Below, one piece after another: positions 37,801 to 48,800 of a DNA stretch of 57,824 nucleotides. How positions within the stretch are numbered: position 1 is the stretch's first letter; the number at the start of each line of letters is the position of its first letter. Below the pieces are notes generated by a model that had not been told where the DNA came from, searched no databases, and saw only the letters and a list, made by a program, of their open reading frames with translations. The translations under genes and the position numbers were made by a program. This stretch comes from CAILZL01 sp035548495 (GTDB lineage Bacteria > Pseudomonadota > Gammaproteobacteria > Steroidobacterales > Steroidobacteraceae): assembly GCA_035548495.1 (NCBI GenBank), contig DASZSV010000008.1, positions 1-57,824 on the forward strand. Direction: 5' to 3'.

Positions 37801-40800
37801 CTTATCACATCGCTGAAAACCGTTATGAAGTGCTCTGCCTGCAACATGCGGCGCCGGGGCAACATGCGGTGTTCATGCGGCTGGGCCGCGAATCTGTCAG
37901 CGCATGCTATGAACGCAATATCAGCGATCCGCGCATCACGCATGCGTTCAATCTCGAATATGGGCCGTATGGCAATGTATTGAAGTCGGCATCGGTGGTG
38001 TACGGACGGCAGGTAGCGGATATGTCACTGCCTTCCAGTGTGCGTGATGAACAGGCTGCGCGCTCCATTACTTACGCCGAAACCGATTACACACCGGACA
38101 TTGATCAGGCATCACCACGCGTCTATCGTTTGCGCGTTCCGTACGAAAGCCGCGTGTGCGAAATTACCGGCGTTGCGCCGGCGGGGTCATTGTTCCAGCT
38201 TGATGAGCTTGCTGCGGCCATTGCAACCACCAGCGGCATTGCATATGAAACAGTGGCAGACAATGTCACACCGCAAAAGCGCCTGCTGTCACGACATCGT
38301 GGTCTGTTTCTTGATAACTCACTCAATCCATTGCCGCTTGGACAATGGGATACGCTGGGTCTCGGTGCGCAAAGTTTCACGCTTGCATTGACAGATACCA
38401 TTGTTGCTGCGCATTACGCAGGCCATGTCAGCGATGCAGAATTGCTTGCCGCAGGCTATGTGCACTTCGATGGTGATGCACATTGGTGGATACCTTCATC
38501 TGTTGCTGTTTATCCCGATCATCCTGAAACGCATTTTTACATACCTCTCGGCACGCGCAACCCGTTCGGTATTGAAAGCCGTGCGACCTTCGATCACTAC
38601 GATCTGCTCATTGAACAGGTGCAGGTGGTGCAGGCGGCATGGAATGTCACCTCGGTCGTCAATGATTACCGGATACTGGGGCCGGTGTTTGCCACCGATC
38701 CCAATGGCAATCGCGCTGCAATCCGCGTTGATGTGCTGGGCCAGGTGATTGCCACGGCGGTGATGGGTAAGGAAGGCAGCAGTGATGGCGATACTCTCGA
38801 TGATCCCACTACGCGTCTTGAATATGACCTGTTCAATTACATTCGTACCGGTCAGCCGAATGTCGTGCACACTTACGCGCGTGAACAGCATGGGGCTGCA
38901 AATACCCGCTGGCTGGAAAGCTATACCTATACCAATGGCATGGGCGGCGTGGCGCTTGTCAAGGCGCAGGCGCATCCGGGCAAGGCATTGAAAGTAGACA
39001 GCAATGGCAATGCTGTGGAAGTGGATGCCGATCCGCGCTGGGTTGGCAATGGCCGTGTCATTCGCAACAACAAGGGCAATCCGGTCAAGAAGTACGAACC
39101 TTACTTCAGTGTTACGTACGAATATGAAAATGAACGCGCGTTGCGCGAGCTGGGTGTGACACCCCTGTTTTACTACGATGCACTGGGACGCAATGTCCGT
39201 ACTGATTATCCTGATGGCACTTATGCACGCGTTGAATTCACACCGTGGCTGCAACGGGCGTATGGTGTGGGCGATACGGTACGCGACAGTCAATGGTATG
39301 CGGATCGCGGCAGTCCCGATCCTGCAGTGGAACCTGAACCTGCTGGCAACGCATCACGCCGCGCTGCATGGCTGGCAGCGAAGAATGCAAACACGCCAAG
39401 TGAGTTTCATTTCGATAACCTTGGTCGTCCCTGCTACACCATCAGTGATTACGGCGGCGGCGTGGTGGCCACAACGCATGTGCAACGCGATCTCACCAGT
39501 CGCTATGTCAAGGCATTCGATCAACTGGGCCGCGAAGTATCAAGCGGCACTGCAAGCATGTTGGGTGCAGCACTCACTGCCACCAGTGCCGAAAAAGGAC
39601 AACGCTGGACCTTCTTCGACATCACCGGTGCAATGATCAAGACGTGGGATGCGCAAGGGCGCATGCATCGTGCCTTGTTCGATGATTTGCGGCGGCCCAT
39701 CGGCATTGCCATCACTGAGCCGGGCCAGAGTGAACATGTCTGGAACGCTGTGGTGTATGGCGACCGCAATCCCAATGCGCAGCAACTCAATCTGCTGGGC
39801 GTGCCGCACATGCTGTTTGATCAGTCCGGACAGGTGCGTATTCCATCACTGGATTTCAAGGGATTGCCCACGCGTGCTGAACGTCTGTTGACCAATGACT
39901 ATCAGAATGTCGTTGACTGGAATAGCGTGGTTGCGGAATCGAATTACAACAACATCCAGACGACTGCCGATCCACTGCTTGAAACCGGTGAAGTGTTTGT
40001 TGCCGCGGGAACGTATGACGCGCTGGGCCGTCCCATGCGGGTCACATTGCCGGACAACACGGTGATGGTGCCCACTTATGATGCGGGCGGAATGCTGACA
40101 ACACTGAGTGCGCAAATACGCGGGCAGGGCGCCTTCATCGACTTCCTTCGCGGACAGGATTACAACGCAAAGGGTCAGCGCCAGTATGCATCGCTGGGCA
40201 ATGGCCTCATCACCAGCTACTTTTACGATCCGCAATCATTTCGTCTGGTGCGCCTGCTGACCAAGGCCGATGGCGCGGCTGATGCAACAGCATTGCAGGA
40301 TCTGAATTACGAATACGATGCCGTTGGCAACATCGTGCAGGTCAGTGACGATGCACAACAGACGTTCTACTTCAACAATGCCGTCGTACGTCCGGAATCA
40401 CTGTTTGAATATGACGCAGTCAACCAGTTGATCCGCGCCACCGGCCGTGAACTGGCGGGTGGTGTCAATGATGATGTACTGACCAGCGCCGATATGGCTG
40501 CGATTCCACAACTGCCGTATGCCAACAACGATACCGCAGTGCGTACTTACACCGAGGAATACAGCTACGATCTCGCGGGCAACATCACGCTGATGAAACA
40601 CCGCTTCAAGAACCAGGCGGGTATTGGCGCGGGCTGGACGCGTCACTATCACTATGCATATCAGGATGACGCCGCCAATTGCACCAATCGCCTGATGTCA
40701 TCCAGCATGCCCGGCGATGCCGATGCGGGTCCTTTCACCGGAACGTATCAATACGATGTTTACGGCAACATGATTCGCATGCCGAACCTGGCGCAACTTG

Positions 40801-42812
40801 ACTGGAATGCAATGGATCAACTGCATCATGTCGTTCTGGGCGGCGGCGGCAATGCTTACTATGTCTACGACACCGGCGGTCAGCGCGTGCGCAAGGTGAT
40901 TGACCGCAATGGTTCGTTACAGCTGGAATGGATATTCCTTGGCGGTCTGATGATTTTCCGGCGGCGCCGTCGCGACACCGGTCAATTGCTGTTTGAACGC
41001 AGCACCATTCATGTCAGTGACAACACCGGCGTTATTGCGCAGGTGGATACCAAGACAGTGGATGTCAACAACGACGATCCATCCAATGCATTGAATGAAC
41101 CATTGATCCGTTATCAATACGGCAATCATCTTGGATCAAGCAGTATTGAAACAGACACGGATGGTCATGTTGTTTCATACGAGGAATATCATCCGTTCGG
41201 TTCCACTGCCTATCGCGCCAACATTGCCGGTTACGACATCAGCCTGAAACGTTTCCGTTACAGCGGCAAGGAACGCGATGATGAATCGGGTTTGTATTAC
41301 TTCGGGGCGCGTTATTACGCGCCGTGGCTGGGACGTTGGACCAGTGCCGATCCGGCGGGATTTGTGCGTGGCTTTAATCTTTACCGTTATTGCTCGAACA
41401 ATCCGGTGATGATGCATGATCCGAATGGAATGGATGATGACGTTACTGTCACCGCTCCCGCAGACTCACCATTGCGTGATCCAAATCAGGAAGCGGCCGC
41501 CAGGCGATACATCGAGAATGATATTACTGCCAGATTCGGTAATGGCACTCGTGTCCTGCATATCGATGCAATGCACTATGTTCGGGCCACCCGGAGTTGG
41601 CTTATAGACACATGGCATTGGGAAGATCGTCCTGCCAGTGATGGTGGTGAAGGCGATGGCAGTGGTGATGGAGATAGTGCAGGCGCCGATAGCTCGGACA
41701 GCAGTTCGGGTGATGGCGGCGATGGTTCATCCTCATCGTCAGGTAGTGGTGGAACAGGTGATAGTGGCAGCGGTGCCGGATCGGGCAGTGGCGATACTGG
41801 CAGCGGTGCAGGCGCATCGGGAAGCGGTGACACCACTGCGGATGCATCTTCGACAGATGCTGCATCCGGTAGTGGCACAAGTCCGGGCACGGGTTCGAGT
41901 TCTTCAACAGGAGCGGGTGATGGATCAAGTTCAACATCAGATTCATCACCGGGAGCAAATGCGCTGACACAGGCGGGTCCTGCGCTGGAAGATGCGATTT
42001 GGGCACGCAGCTTCCGCGACCGCGGATTTACATTGGAACATCTTTACAACAATCGAATCATGGATGCGATTCGTGCCACTGGCGACAATCGTCCACTCTA
42101 CGATGTAGAGACTGCAACTGAAATATTGCAGATCAAATCCAGCAACAGCATGAGTCAATTGGCAGGTCATGCGAGTCAGGCGACGCGTGATGCAGGCGCA
42201 GCGATCCGCGGCAATCCAACCGGTACGATGGCCGGCAAATCACCTCAAGCAGTTGTCATCACACCCACCGACATTCCGGCAGGCGCAGGTGCAGAAATCA
42301 ATCGTGGATACAGTGCCATTCGCCGGCCGGTGCCCAACTCTACAGCACCTGAATACGTCAGAGGTATTCCGGGCAGAGTGGGTTCAGTAACGCGCGGACT
42401 TACGTACGCAGGGACGGGACTGTCAGCGATTGCATTTGGCAGCGACTTGTATCACGGCGACTATCCCATGGCTGGTGCAGATGGCCTGTCGACTGCCGGT
42501 GGTGCGCTGGAAATCTATGCAATGAGCACCGAAGGCGCAACGTTGTTTTCAGGCACTGCGTTAAGTGTATCGGCAATGAGTGCGGGCACTGCACTTGGTG
42601 GTGCTGGCGCGGCAATCGGATTCGGTATTCAGTCCTATCGCGCATTCAAATCCGGCGATACCGCGGGCGGCATTGTTGATGCACTGGGTGCAATCGGCGG
42701 TTTGTTGCTGATTGCTTCACTCTTCACGCCCGTTGGATGGGTGGGGCTGCTTGGCGTTGGGCTGGTTGCCTTCGCGGGTGGATTCAACCTGGGCCGCTGG
42801 CTTTCAAATTGA
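34896..42812 (+). CDS. Fused TcB-TcC subunit of a Tc (ABC) insecticidal-type toxin
   Basis: The protein has 2638 residues, equal to TcB plus TcC. The N-terminus is the SpvB domain (PSINLPKGGGAIRGIGEKFA, NPVTGTGNVSIPILVSPGRG). VCBS-like blocks follow (LVDLTGDGLPDVLI, LADMTGDGLIDIVRI, LADITGSGTVDIIYLK), then the TcdB middle domains. YD/RHS repeats make the TcC cocoon. The RHS core ends with YSGKERDDESGLYYFGARYY, GRWTSADPAG (D2152) and HDPNGM (D2175). By analogy to TccC the protein cleaves itself after M2179. That frees a 459-residue variable tail: a Ser/Gly/Asp-rich linker (about 2247-2355), a segment with YDVETATEILQIKSS, and hydrophobic C-terminal helices. The tail is the likely effector. TcA follows 49 bp later. 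Confidence 0.93.
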   Translation: MFGNTGVQNDSRDSQDSRSAAVAQRDVASPSGLGQTFEHLTPSINLPKGGGAIRGIGEKFAANPVTGTGNVSIPILVSPGRGGSGPALALNYDSGAGNGLFGIGWLLAPNAITRKTDKGIPQYRDEEESDVYLLDGVEDLVPVRNDDGSVWNEVRDGYRIRRYRPRIDGAFARIERCTRLSDGDTYWQVTSAANVTSIYGQSMDSRIADANDTQHVFTWLLCSTVDDKGNGSVFEYVAEDSRNVDVSQHNERNRTPQTRSVHRYLKRIKYGNRQSLLVQPDLSSAEWLFEVVFDYDEQHVLQTVALDDHGAGQVEASIDAGAAWRVRPDACSMHRSGFELRCYRRCRRVLMFHRMSELGDLPYLVGSTEFNYNDIDLTADPDIRTELAYTGSTRFASQLQSVTHARYQRRDAAPVQRNGVTYQSYDMQILPPVEFEYTRAVINEAVEEVAHDSIVNLPAGFDDGNYRWLDLEGEGLPGVLTEQGGAWFYKPNRSPLTADDNEQMVASFAPLQQIAKLPQPSALQSTRQWLDLDGDGELNLTELSGFTPGFFERTADENWRPYRAFEQRPNIDWQDPNLRLVDLTGDGLPDVLITEQDVLTWHGGEGEAGFTAAQRVYQSLDEEQGPRVLFADGTQSIFLADMTGDGLIDIVRIRNAEVCYWPNLGYGRFGAKVSFDNAPLFESLEQFDTSRIRLADITGSGTVDIIYLKRDGAVLYFNQCGNRLSTGYQLAMPRIDNSAYINAVDLLGNGTASLVWNSPLAANGYAPMRYVRLLQDKPYLLSVMRNNAGAETRVSYAPSTRFYLQDLRDGKPWITKLPFPVHVVERVEAFDAISRNRFTSRYAYHHGYFDGPEREFRGFAMVEQWDTDAYEDYVEGVVASGSAQDTAPQFYQPPVLTRTWFHTGAFINERPMLHQLQHEYFSAQAMLSDAIVPDDLNADEHRECLRALKGAVLRSEVYSYDGSASEHLPYHIAENRYEVLCLQHAAPGQHAVFMRLGRESVSACYERNISDPRITHAFNLEYGPYGNVLKSASVVYGRQVADMSLPSSVRDEQAARSITYAETDYTPDIDQASPRVYRLRVPYESRVCEITGVAPAGSLFQLDELAAAIATTSGIAYETVADNVTPQKRLLSRHRGLFLDNSLNPLPLGQWDTLGLGAQSFTLALTDTIVAAHYAGHVSDAELLAAGYVHFDGDAHWWIPSSVAVYPDHPETHFYIPLGTRNPFGIESRATFDHYDLLIEQVQVVQAAWNVTSVVNDYRILGPVFATDPNGNRAAIRVDVLGQVIATAVMGKEGSSDGDTLDDPTTRLEYDLFNYIRTGQPNVVHTYAREQHGAANTRWLESYTYTNGMGGVALVKAQAHPGKALKVDSNGNAVEVDADPRWVGNGRVIRNNKGNPVKKYEPYFSVTYEYENERALRELGVTPLFYYDALGRNVRTDYPDGTYARVEFTPWLQRAYGVGDTVRDSQWYADRGSPDPAVEPEPAGNASRRAAWLAAKNANTPSEFHFDNLGRPCYTISDYGGGVVATTHVQRDLTSRYVKAFDQLGREVSSGTASMLGAALTATSAEKGQRWTFFDITGAMIKTWDAQGRMHRALFDDLRRPIGIAITEPGQSEHVWNAVVYGDRNPNAQQLNLLGVPHMLFDQSGQVRIPSLDFKGLPTRAERLLTNDYQNVVDWNSVVAESNYNNIQTTADPLLETGEVFVAAGTYDALGRPMRVTLPDNTVMVPTYDAGGMLTTLSAQIRGQGAFIDFLRGQDYNAKGQRQYASLGNGLITSYFYDPQSFRLVRLLTKADGAADATALQDLNYEYDAVGNIVQVSDDAQQTFYFNNAVVRPESLFEYDAVNQLIRATGRELAGGVNDDVLTSADMAAIPQLPYANNDTAVRTYTEEYSYDLAGNITLMKHRFKNQAGIGAGWTRHYHYAYQDDAANCTNRLMSSSMPGDADAGPFTGTYQYDVYGNMIRMPNLAQLDWNAMDQLHHVVLGGGGNAYYVYDTGGQRVRKVIDRNGSLQLEWIFLGGLMIFRRRRRDTGQLLFERSTIHVSDNTGVIAQVDTKTVDVNNDDPSNALNEPLIRYQYGNHLGSSSIETDTDGHVVSYEEYHPFGSTAYRANIAGYDISLKRFRYSGKERDDESGLYYFGARYYAPWLGRWTSADPAGFVRGFNLYRYCSNNPVMMHDPNGMDDDVTVTAPADSPLRDPNQEAAARRYIENDITARFGNGTRVLHIDAMHYVRATRSWLIDTWHWEDRPASDGGEGDGSGDGDSAGADSSDSSSGDGGDGSSSSSGSGGTGDSGSGAGSGSGDTGSGAGASGSGDTTADASSTDAASGSGTSPGTGSSSSTGAGDGSSSTSDSSPGANALTQAGPALEDAIWARSFRDRGFTLEHLYNNRIMDAIRATGDNRPLYDVETATEILQIKSSNSMSQLAGHASQATRDAGAAIRGNPTGTMAGKSPQAVVITPTDIPAGAGAEINRGYSAIRRPVPNSTAPEYVRGIPGRVGSVTRGLTYAGTGLSAIAFGSDLYHGDYPMAGADGLSTAGGALEIYAMSTEGATLFSGTALSVSAMSAGTALGGAGAAIGFGIQSYRAFKSGDTAGGIVDALGAIGGLLLIASLFTPVGWVGLLGVGLVAFAGGFNLGRWLSN

Positions 42813-42861
42813 TGATTCAAATCGGCACATTCATGAAACGTGATGTCATTGTAACGAGGAT

Positions 42862-45800
42862 ATGACCGTGGCTACCAAACAAATGATTTCAGCAGTGGCG
42901 CTCAACGAAGTTTCTTATCGTGTGAGTGTATTGCATCAGGCACTTGATGCGCTGGGGCTTGCTGTCAATCCCTCCGAGACGGCAAAGAATGTTGCCGGCA
43001 AGGATACGCAGAAGAAAGTGCAGTCGGTGTTGAAGCAGCAGCATGTCACATTCGCAAAGGGATCGCTGTTGAGTGACGCCGGCGCCAGCGCGTTGATCAA
43101 CGTGTTGAATCAACGCGGGCTGCTCGACAGTTCACATGCATTCACCGTCAGCGGCACTGTGCGCGGCACGAATGGCAATGCGGCCGGCGGCGTGCAACTG
43201 ATTGCGTTTGATGTCGATCTGCGCGGTGCAGCGGTATATCGCAAGGCAGCTTCACTTGCGGAATTGAAAAAAACCGGTGGTTTCGAATTTCTAGGTCAGT
43301 GCACATCCGATGTGGATGGCAATTACACCATCAAATTTTATGACTGGCAGTACAGGCGCGCCGAACGCAACAAAGCCGATGTTGTGGTGTTTGCCATTGA
43401 TGGCCGTGGCAGCAAGGCACAAAACAGAAAAGCACAGGACAACATCATCGGCCGTTCACGCATGGTCACCACCGCCGATTATTCTGTACAAGGTCAAGTC
43501 TCCAGTCTGGATGTGACATTGACGAATGCCGATACGCGCACGGAGTATGCAGCGCTCATGGACGCGCTTAATGTATTCCTGAAGGAAAGCAACGCGCGCT
43601 TTGATGAGGTTGTTTCGAACAAGGATCAGTTGTCATTCATTGCCAGTGAACTGGATGTTGCAGCGGAGCAGGTGAACATTGCGGCTGCCGCACAACGCCT
43701 GTTGAATCAGTTGAACGGCAAGTTCGACAAACAGGCAGTGCATGAAATGCTGTATGGCATTGGCCGGCAGAATATCGTGCTGTCGCCCGACGCGTTGCAT
43801 AACAAGACGGATGACGAGCTGCAAGCGGCCATTGCCATGTCAGTCACGCGGCACATTATTGATGAACCAGCAAAGCAGTTATTGACCTTGCTGCTGAAAA
43901 TGATTCGCGAGCATGCCGTGCAGCAAGTGCTTGACGACAACAGTCCGCGCCGCGCCACGCTGAATGCAATGCTGAAGAATGCCTTGCCGGCCACTGCGCA
44001 GCGCTCGGCATTCCTGCGTGCTGTGGGCACGTTCACGGGCAATGACTACAGTGAATTCTGGAGCACGCATCTGCCTTCACAGCCGGAGTTCAAGAACAAT
44101 AAAAAGGCGATTGACAGGCTGATGCTGACGCAGCAATTGACTCAGATCAGCGGCGACAACAGCAAACTGGTGGGTGCATTGCTCAATGAGCATAAAGTCG
44201 ATTCCATTGATGCGTTGTTCGATCTTGATGATGCGGCATGGAAAAAACTGGTGGACAGCAACGGTATTCCCGATGCGGTGACCGGCGCCAGTGACGCAGA
44301 ACGTGTGGCCACTTACATCGCGCAGATGCAGAATATGCTGAATGCGGCATTTCCAACCAAACGCATTGCGCAATTGCTTCGCAGCAACAAGATGCCCGTT
44401 GAAAAGAGCAAGGTGGCGCGTGTCTTGAATGATTTCCTCACAAAGACACCGGACTTTGATATTGCATCATCACGTGTCAGTGATTTTGAAAAACAACTGC
44501 AGGCCATCGCCAGGGACAGTTATGCCGATGCACGGGATGAACTTTGCAAGATGCAGCGGCTGTTCCAGATCAGTCCGGGTCCTGATGCAATGCAGGCGCT
44601 GATGGCGGGTAAAACCGGTTCGGCCACGGCCATTGCTGCCATGCCACGCAAGAATTTCATCAGCACTTATGGTGATGCGGTAGGCGGTGCGGATGTGGCA
44701 TATGCAATTCATCAGCGTGCCTCGCATATTGCGGCGCGGTCGGAAACCACGGCCATGCGGATTCTCGACTATACGCAAAACACCGCACCTGCCTATGCGC
44801 TGGGTATGGAAGATTACACTGCGGCGATAACCGCAGTGACCAATCGCATTCCCAATTACAGCGAATTGTTTGGCAGTCCTGATCTGTGTGAATGTGAAGA
44901 ATGCCGTTCGGTGTATGGCGCTGCTGCTTACTTTGTCGATCTGATGCGCTTCCTGTGGCGTGGTGATCAGAATGACAACGGTCAATCGCCGCTGGATGTG
45001 CTTAAGACACGCCGTCCTGATTTGTTCTATCTGCCCCTGACCTGCGAGAACACCAACACCATCATTCCCTATATTGATCTTGCCAATGAAGTGATGGAGT
45101 ACTATGCGGCACATGATTCACTGGCCAGCTACCAAGGTTATGATACCGGAGAAGCCACTGCCGACGAGCTGCGCGCCAATCCGCAGAATTTCAATCTCGA
45201 TGCCTATCGCAATATCAAGGATGCGAAGTATCCGTTCTCGCTGCCATATCACCAGCCGCTCGATACCATCCGTACTTTTGGCGATTATCTGAAGGCAAGC
45301 CGTCATGCCATGCTGGATGCCGCCAATCCGGCGCCGGATACAACACAGACGCGCGCCATTGCCGCCGAATCGTTGCAACTGTCGCAGGAAGAATATCGCG
45401 TACTTACTGGTCAGGATTTTGATGGCACGGCCGATTCCACCGCGCTGTATCAATATTATGGACTGGCTGCTGCAGGCGATCTGGAATCGCTGAAGAGCGT
45501 CCGCGAATTCATGTCGCGTTCCGGTGTGGCATATACCGATTTGATAGAGATCATCAAGACGCAATTCATCAATCCGTATCAGGGCGCACTGGATTTTCTG
45601 CAAGCGTTGTTCTCTTACGGGAACATTGATGCAAATACGCTTTACACCAAACTGGGCCAGATTGCATCGGGCACGCTGGACCCGGCAGGCGACAGCGGCA
45701 TCGTGGCGGCGATCAATGCATACAACGCTGCGCTTGGCATGGCAATCACTCCGGCAGGATTGAAAAGCTGGGTGCACGATCACTTTGCCGAATTCCAGCA

Positions 45801-48800
45801 AGTGGTGACACTGTATCAACCCGATTCGGAATGCGATCTGGATACCACTGAACTGCGCAGCATTCAAAGCATGTACGAAGGCAGCGCCACCAGCGGAATC
45901 AGCAACACTACCTGGAGCAAGCTGCATCGCTTCATCCGTCTGTGGCGCAAGCTGGGTCTGACCATTCACGAGACTGATCTGCTGATTGCCGCGCTGGGTG
46001 CCAGTGATGTTACTCCCGGCCTGATTGTCGAGCTCGATCAGGTGCTGCAATTGCAGAGGCAGACCGGGCTCAACATCAATCAACTGGCGGCATTCTGGGG
46101 CGCCATTGATACGTATGGTGACAGCTCGTTGTACAGGAAGCTGTTCCTCAACAAGTCAGTGCAGCAGATCGACACGGCATTTGCCGCGGATGCGTGGGGA
46201 AATTATTTGCAGGATGGCAGTGCCGTGCTTGCTGATCATCAATCGGCCATCCTTGCGGCGTTCCGCATTCGCGATGAAGATCTGCAGGCCATTCTGCAAG
46301 TGGCCCGCATTGTAGATGGTGGCACACCACGCGCCATCAATCTCAACACCGACATTCTGAATATCGGCAATCTCAGTACCTTGTACAGGTATGCGTTGCT
46401 GGCGAAATCGTTGACGATGAAAGTTGCTGATCTCTGCACACTGGTGACGATCAGCAATGCAACGCCATTCAGTGTATGGGATGTGCAGGCGGGTGATTTC
46501 ACCAGTATCAGTCCACAGGCAACGCGTGACTTTGCGAAATGGGTGGCGGCCGCCAAATCATCCGGCTTCAAGGCCGCGGTATTGCAATACATTGTTCAGG
46601 GTACATTGCCCGCCGATTCAAAGATCGGTCTGGACAATGACAAGGTGACCGGCGCCATCACTGCGATTCGCGATGCATTCGATGCCATTGAGCAGGATCA
46701 TCCCGCCACAGCGCCATCGCCGCTGACGGCTGACATTCTGCTGGCCAAGCTGTCACTCAGCTTCGATGCGCAAACCGCCGGCGAATTGCTGGGCATCATC
46801 AATGGCACTGCCACCTTTGAAGTGATGACGGATCACAATCTGCTGATCACCATTCCCGATGCACTGGCAGACAAGTACAGCTATATCAAGGGTAGCGGAC
46901 GTTTCACCTGCAACGGTGTGATGACCGATGACGAGCAAAGTGCATTGAAGGCACTGAGCAATGCAACGGCGAATTTCAAACAGGCGGTTGACGAGCTGTA
47001 CACGGCGCCGGAGACCTTCCTTGCCGACAACTTTACCGGTGCATCGGGCGGTGTATTTGCCGACATCAGCGAAGCAAAGCGCGTGCTGCTCGATCATCCA
47101 AAGCAGCTCACTGCCGCCACCAGCGAAGAACGCATGGTGTATGTCTACAATCACTACCTGCCCATTCTCAAAACCAAGTTGCGCCGCGACGCCATCACTC
47201 AGCACATTGCCGCATTGATTGGACTGAGTGAAGCGGCGGCTGCTGTGCTGATCGCCGCGCAGATTGATCACCTCATAGATGAACTATCCACGCAGGGTTT
47301 CTCCGCCACCTACTTCAGCGATGCAACGTGGACTACAGCGGTACTCGAGCGTGTTGATGAAGCGGTGGATTTTTCCTGGGATACCGGCGCACCGGATGCA
47401 ACCGTACCGGCGGATAACTTCAGTGTGCGCTGGCAGGCAGATATCAGTGCGCCCGCCAGTGGTGATTATACGGTGGTGGTGACGGTTGCCGAAGCAGATG
47501 AAGCATTCAAGTTGTATCTGGACGATGCACTTGTCGTCGAGAAGGCCGCCGGCGATGCCAATCTTTCCTGGGAAGCGGTGGTGACATTCAATGCAGCAAC
47601 ACTGCAACGACTGAAACTTGAATATGCTGAGACCGCGAACAATGCCGGTGTGCAATTGCAATGGAAGACGGCGTCCAGCGCCTTGCAGGTGATTCCATCC
47701 AGCGTTGCCTATCCTGCGGCCATTGTCGATGAGTTCTCGACGCTGGCGACAGTGCTGCATCGTGCCGCAAAGTTCATCAATACCTTTGCGCTCACCGATG
47801 CCGAGGTCAATCACTATGCCGGGTATGCGCCCGACTTCAATAACATCAATTTTTCCGCGCTCACTGTCAACGACTGGCAGCGTGTGTATGACTATGTGTC
47901 CTTGCGCAAGGATGCGCCGCAGGCACAGGCATCGCTGATCGACGTGTTCGTCGCGGCCAATGTCAGCAGCCCTGCGCCCACATTGACCGCGCTGAAGGCA
48001 TTGCTGTGTCAGGCGACAGCGTGGGATGCAGCCAGTGTTGATTATCTGGTGGACACCCATTTCACGCTGGCAGTGAATGATTTCAGGAATGAAATCGCAT
48101 TGAACAAGATGCGTGAGGTGATGTTGCTTGCTGTACGTACCGGTTTGTCGGCGCAGACAGTGACACAGGTGGGCACGGTGGAAACCGGCTTTGATGCTCT
48201 GCATGCGACTGCACAGCTGCTGAAGAACACGGTGAAGGCGCGGTACAGCGACAGCGACTGGCTGAGCATCGCCGGCAATCTGAGTGATACCTTGCGGCGC
48301 AATCAGCAGCAGGCGTTGATTGCCTATCTGCTGACACGCCCATCCATTCAGTCGTGGGGAGCAACTGATGCCGATGGCCTGTTTGAATACTTCCTCATTG
48401 ATGTGCAAATGGGCGCCTGCATGGATACATCGCGCATTGTGCAGGCCAATTCATCCGTGCAGATGTTCGTCAACCGTTGCCTGCTCAATCTCGAAAGCAA
48501 TCGCTCATCAGGAAGCGAAACCGGCGTATCACCGGCGGCAATCGATCCGGATCGCTGGGAATGGATGAAGAACTATCGAGTATGGGAAGCCAATCGCAAG
48601 GTGTTCCTGTATCCGGAAAACTGGCTGGAACCCGACTGGCGTACGGATCGCAGTGAATTCTTCAAGGACATGGAATCATACCTGGTGCAGAACGACATTA
48701 ATCCCGACAGCGTCGAACAGGCGTTCCGCAATTATCTGTCATCATTGAATGAAGTGGCCAATGTCGAAGTATGCGGTCTGCATCGCGAGAACTACGACGA

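Noticed and set aside
41576..42006. Long minus-strand frames rich in proline, serine and histidine within the toxin gene
   Set aside because: They are the antisense of the Ser/Gly/Asp-rich linker of the TcB-TcC protein and show no family features.
34896..42812. Reading the first toxin gene as an Rhs polymorphic toxin of contact-dependent competition
   Set aside because: The SpvB and TcdB-middle domains and the adjacent TcA gene mark a Tc toxin; there is no VgrG, PAAR or immunity gene nearby.
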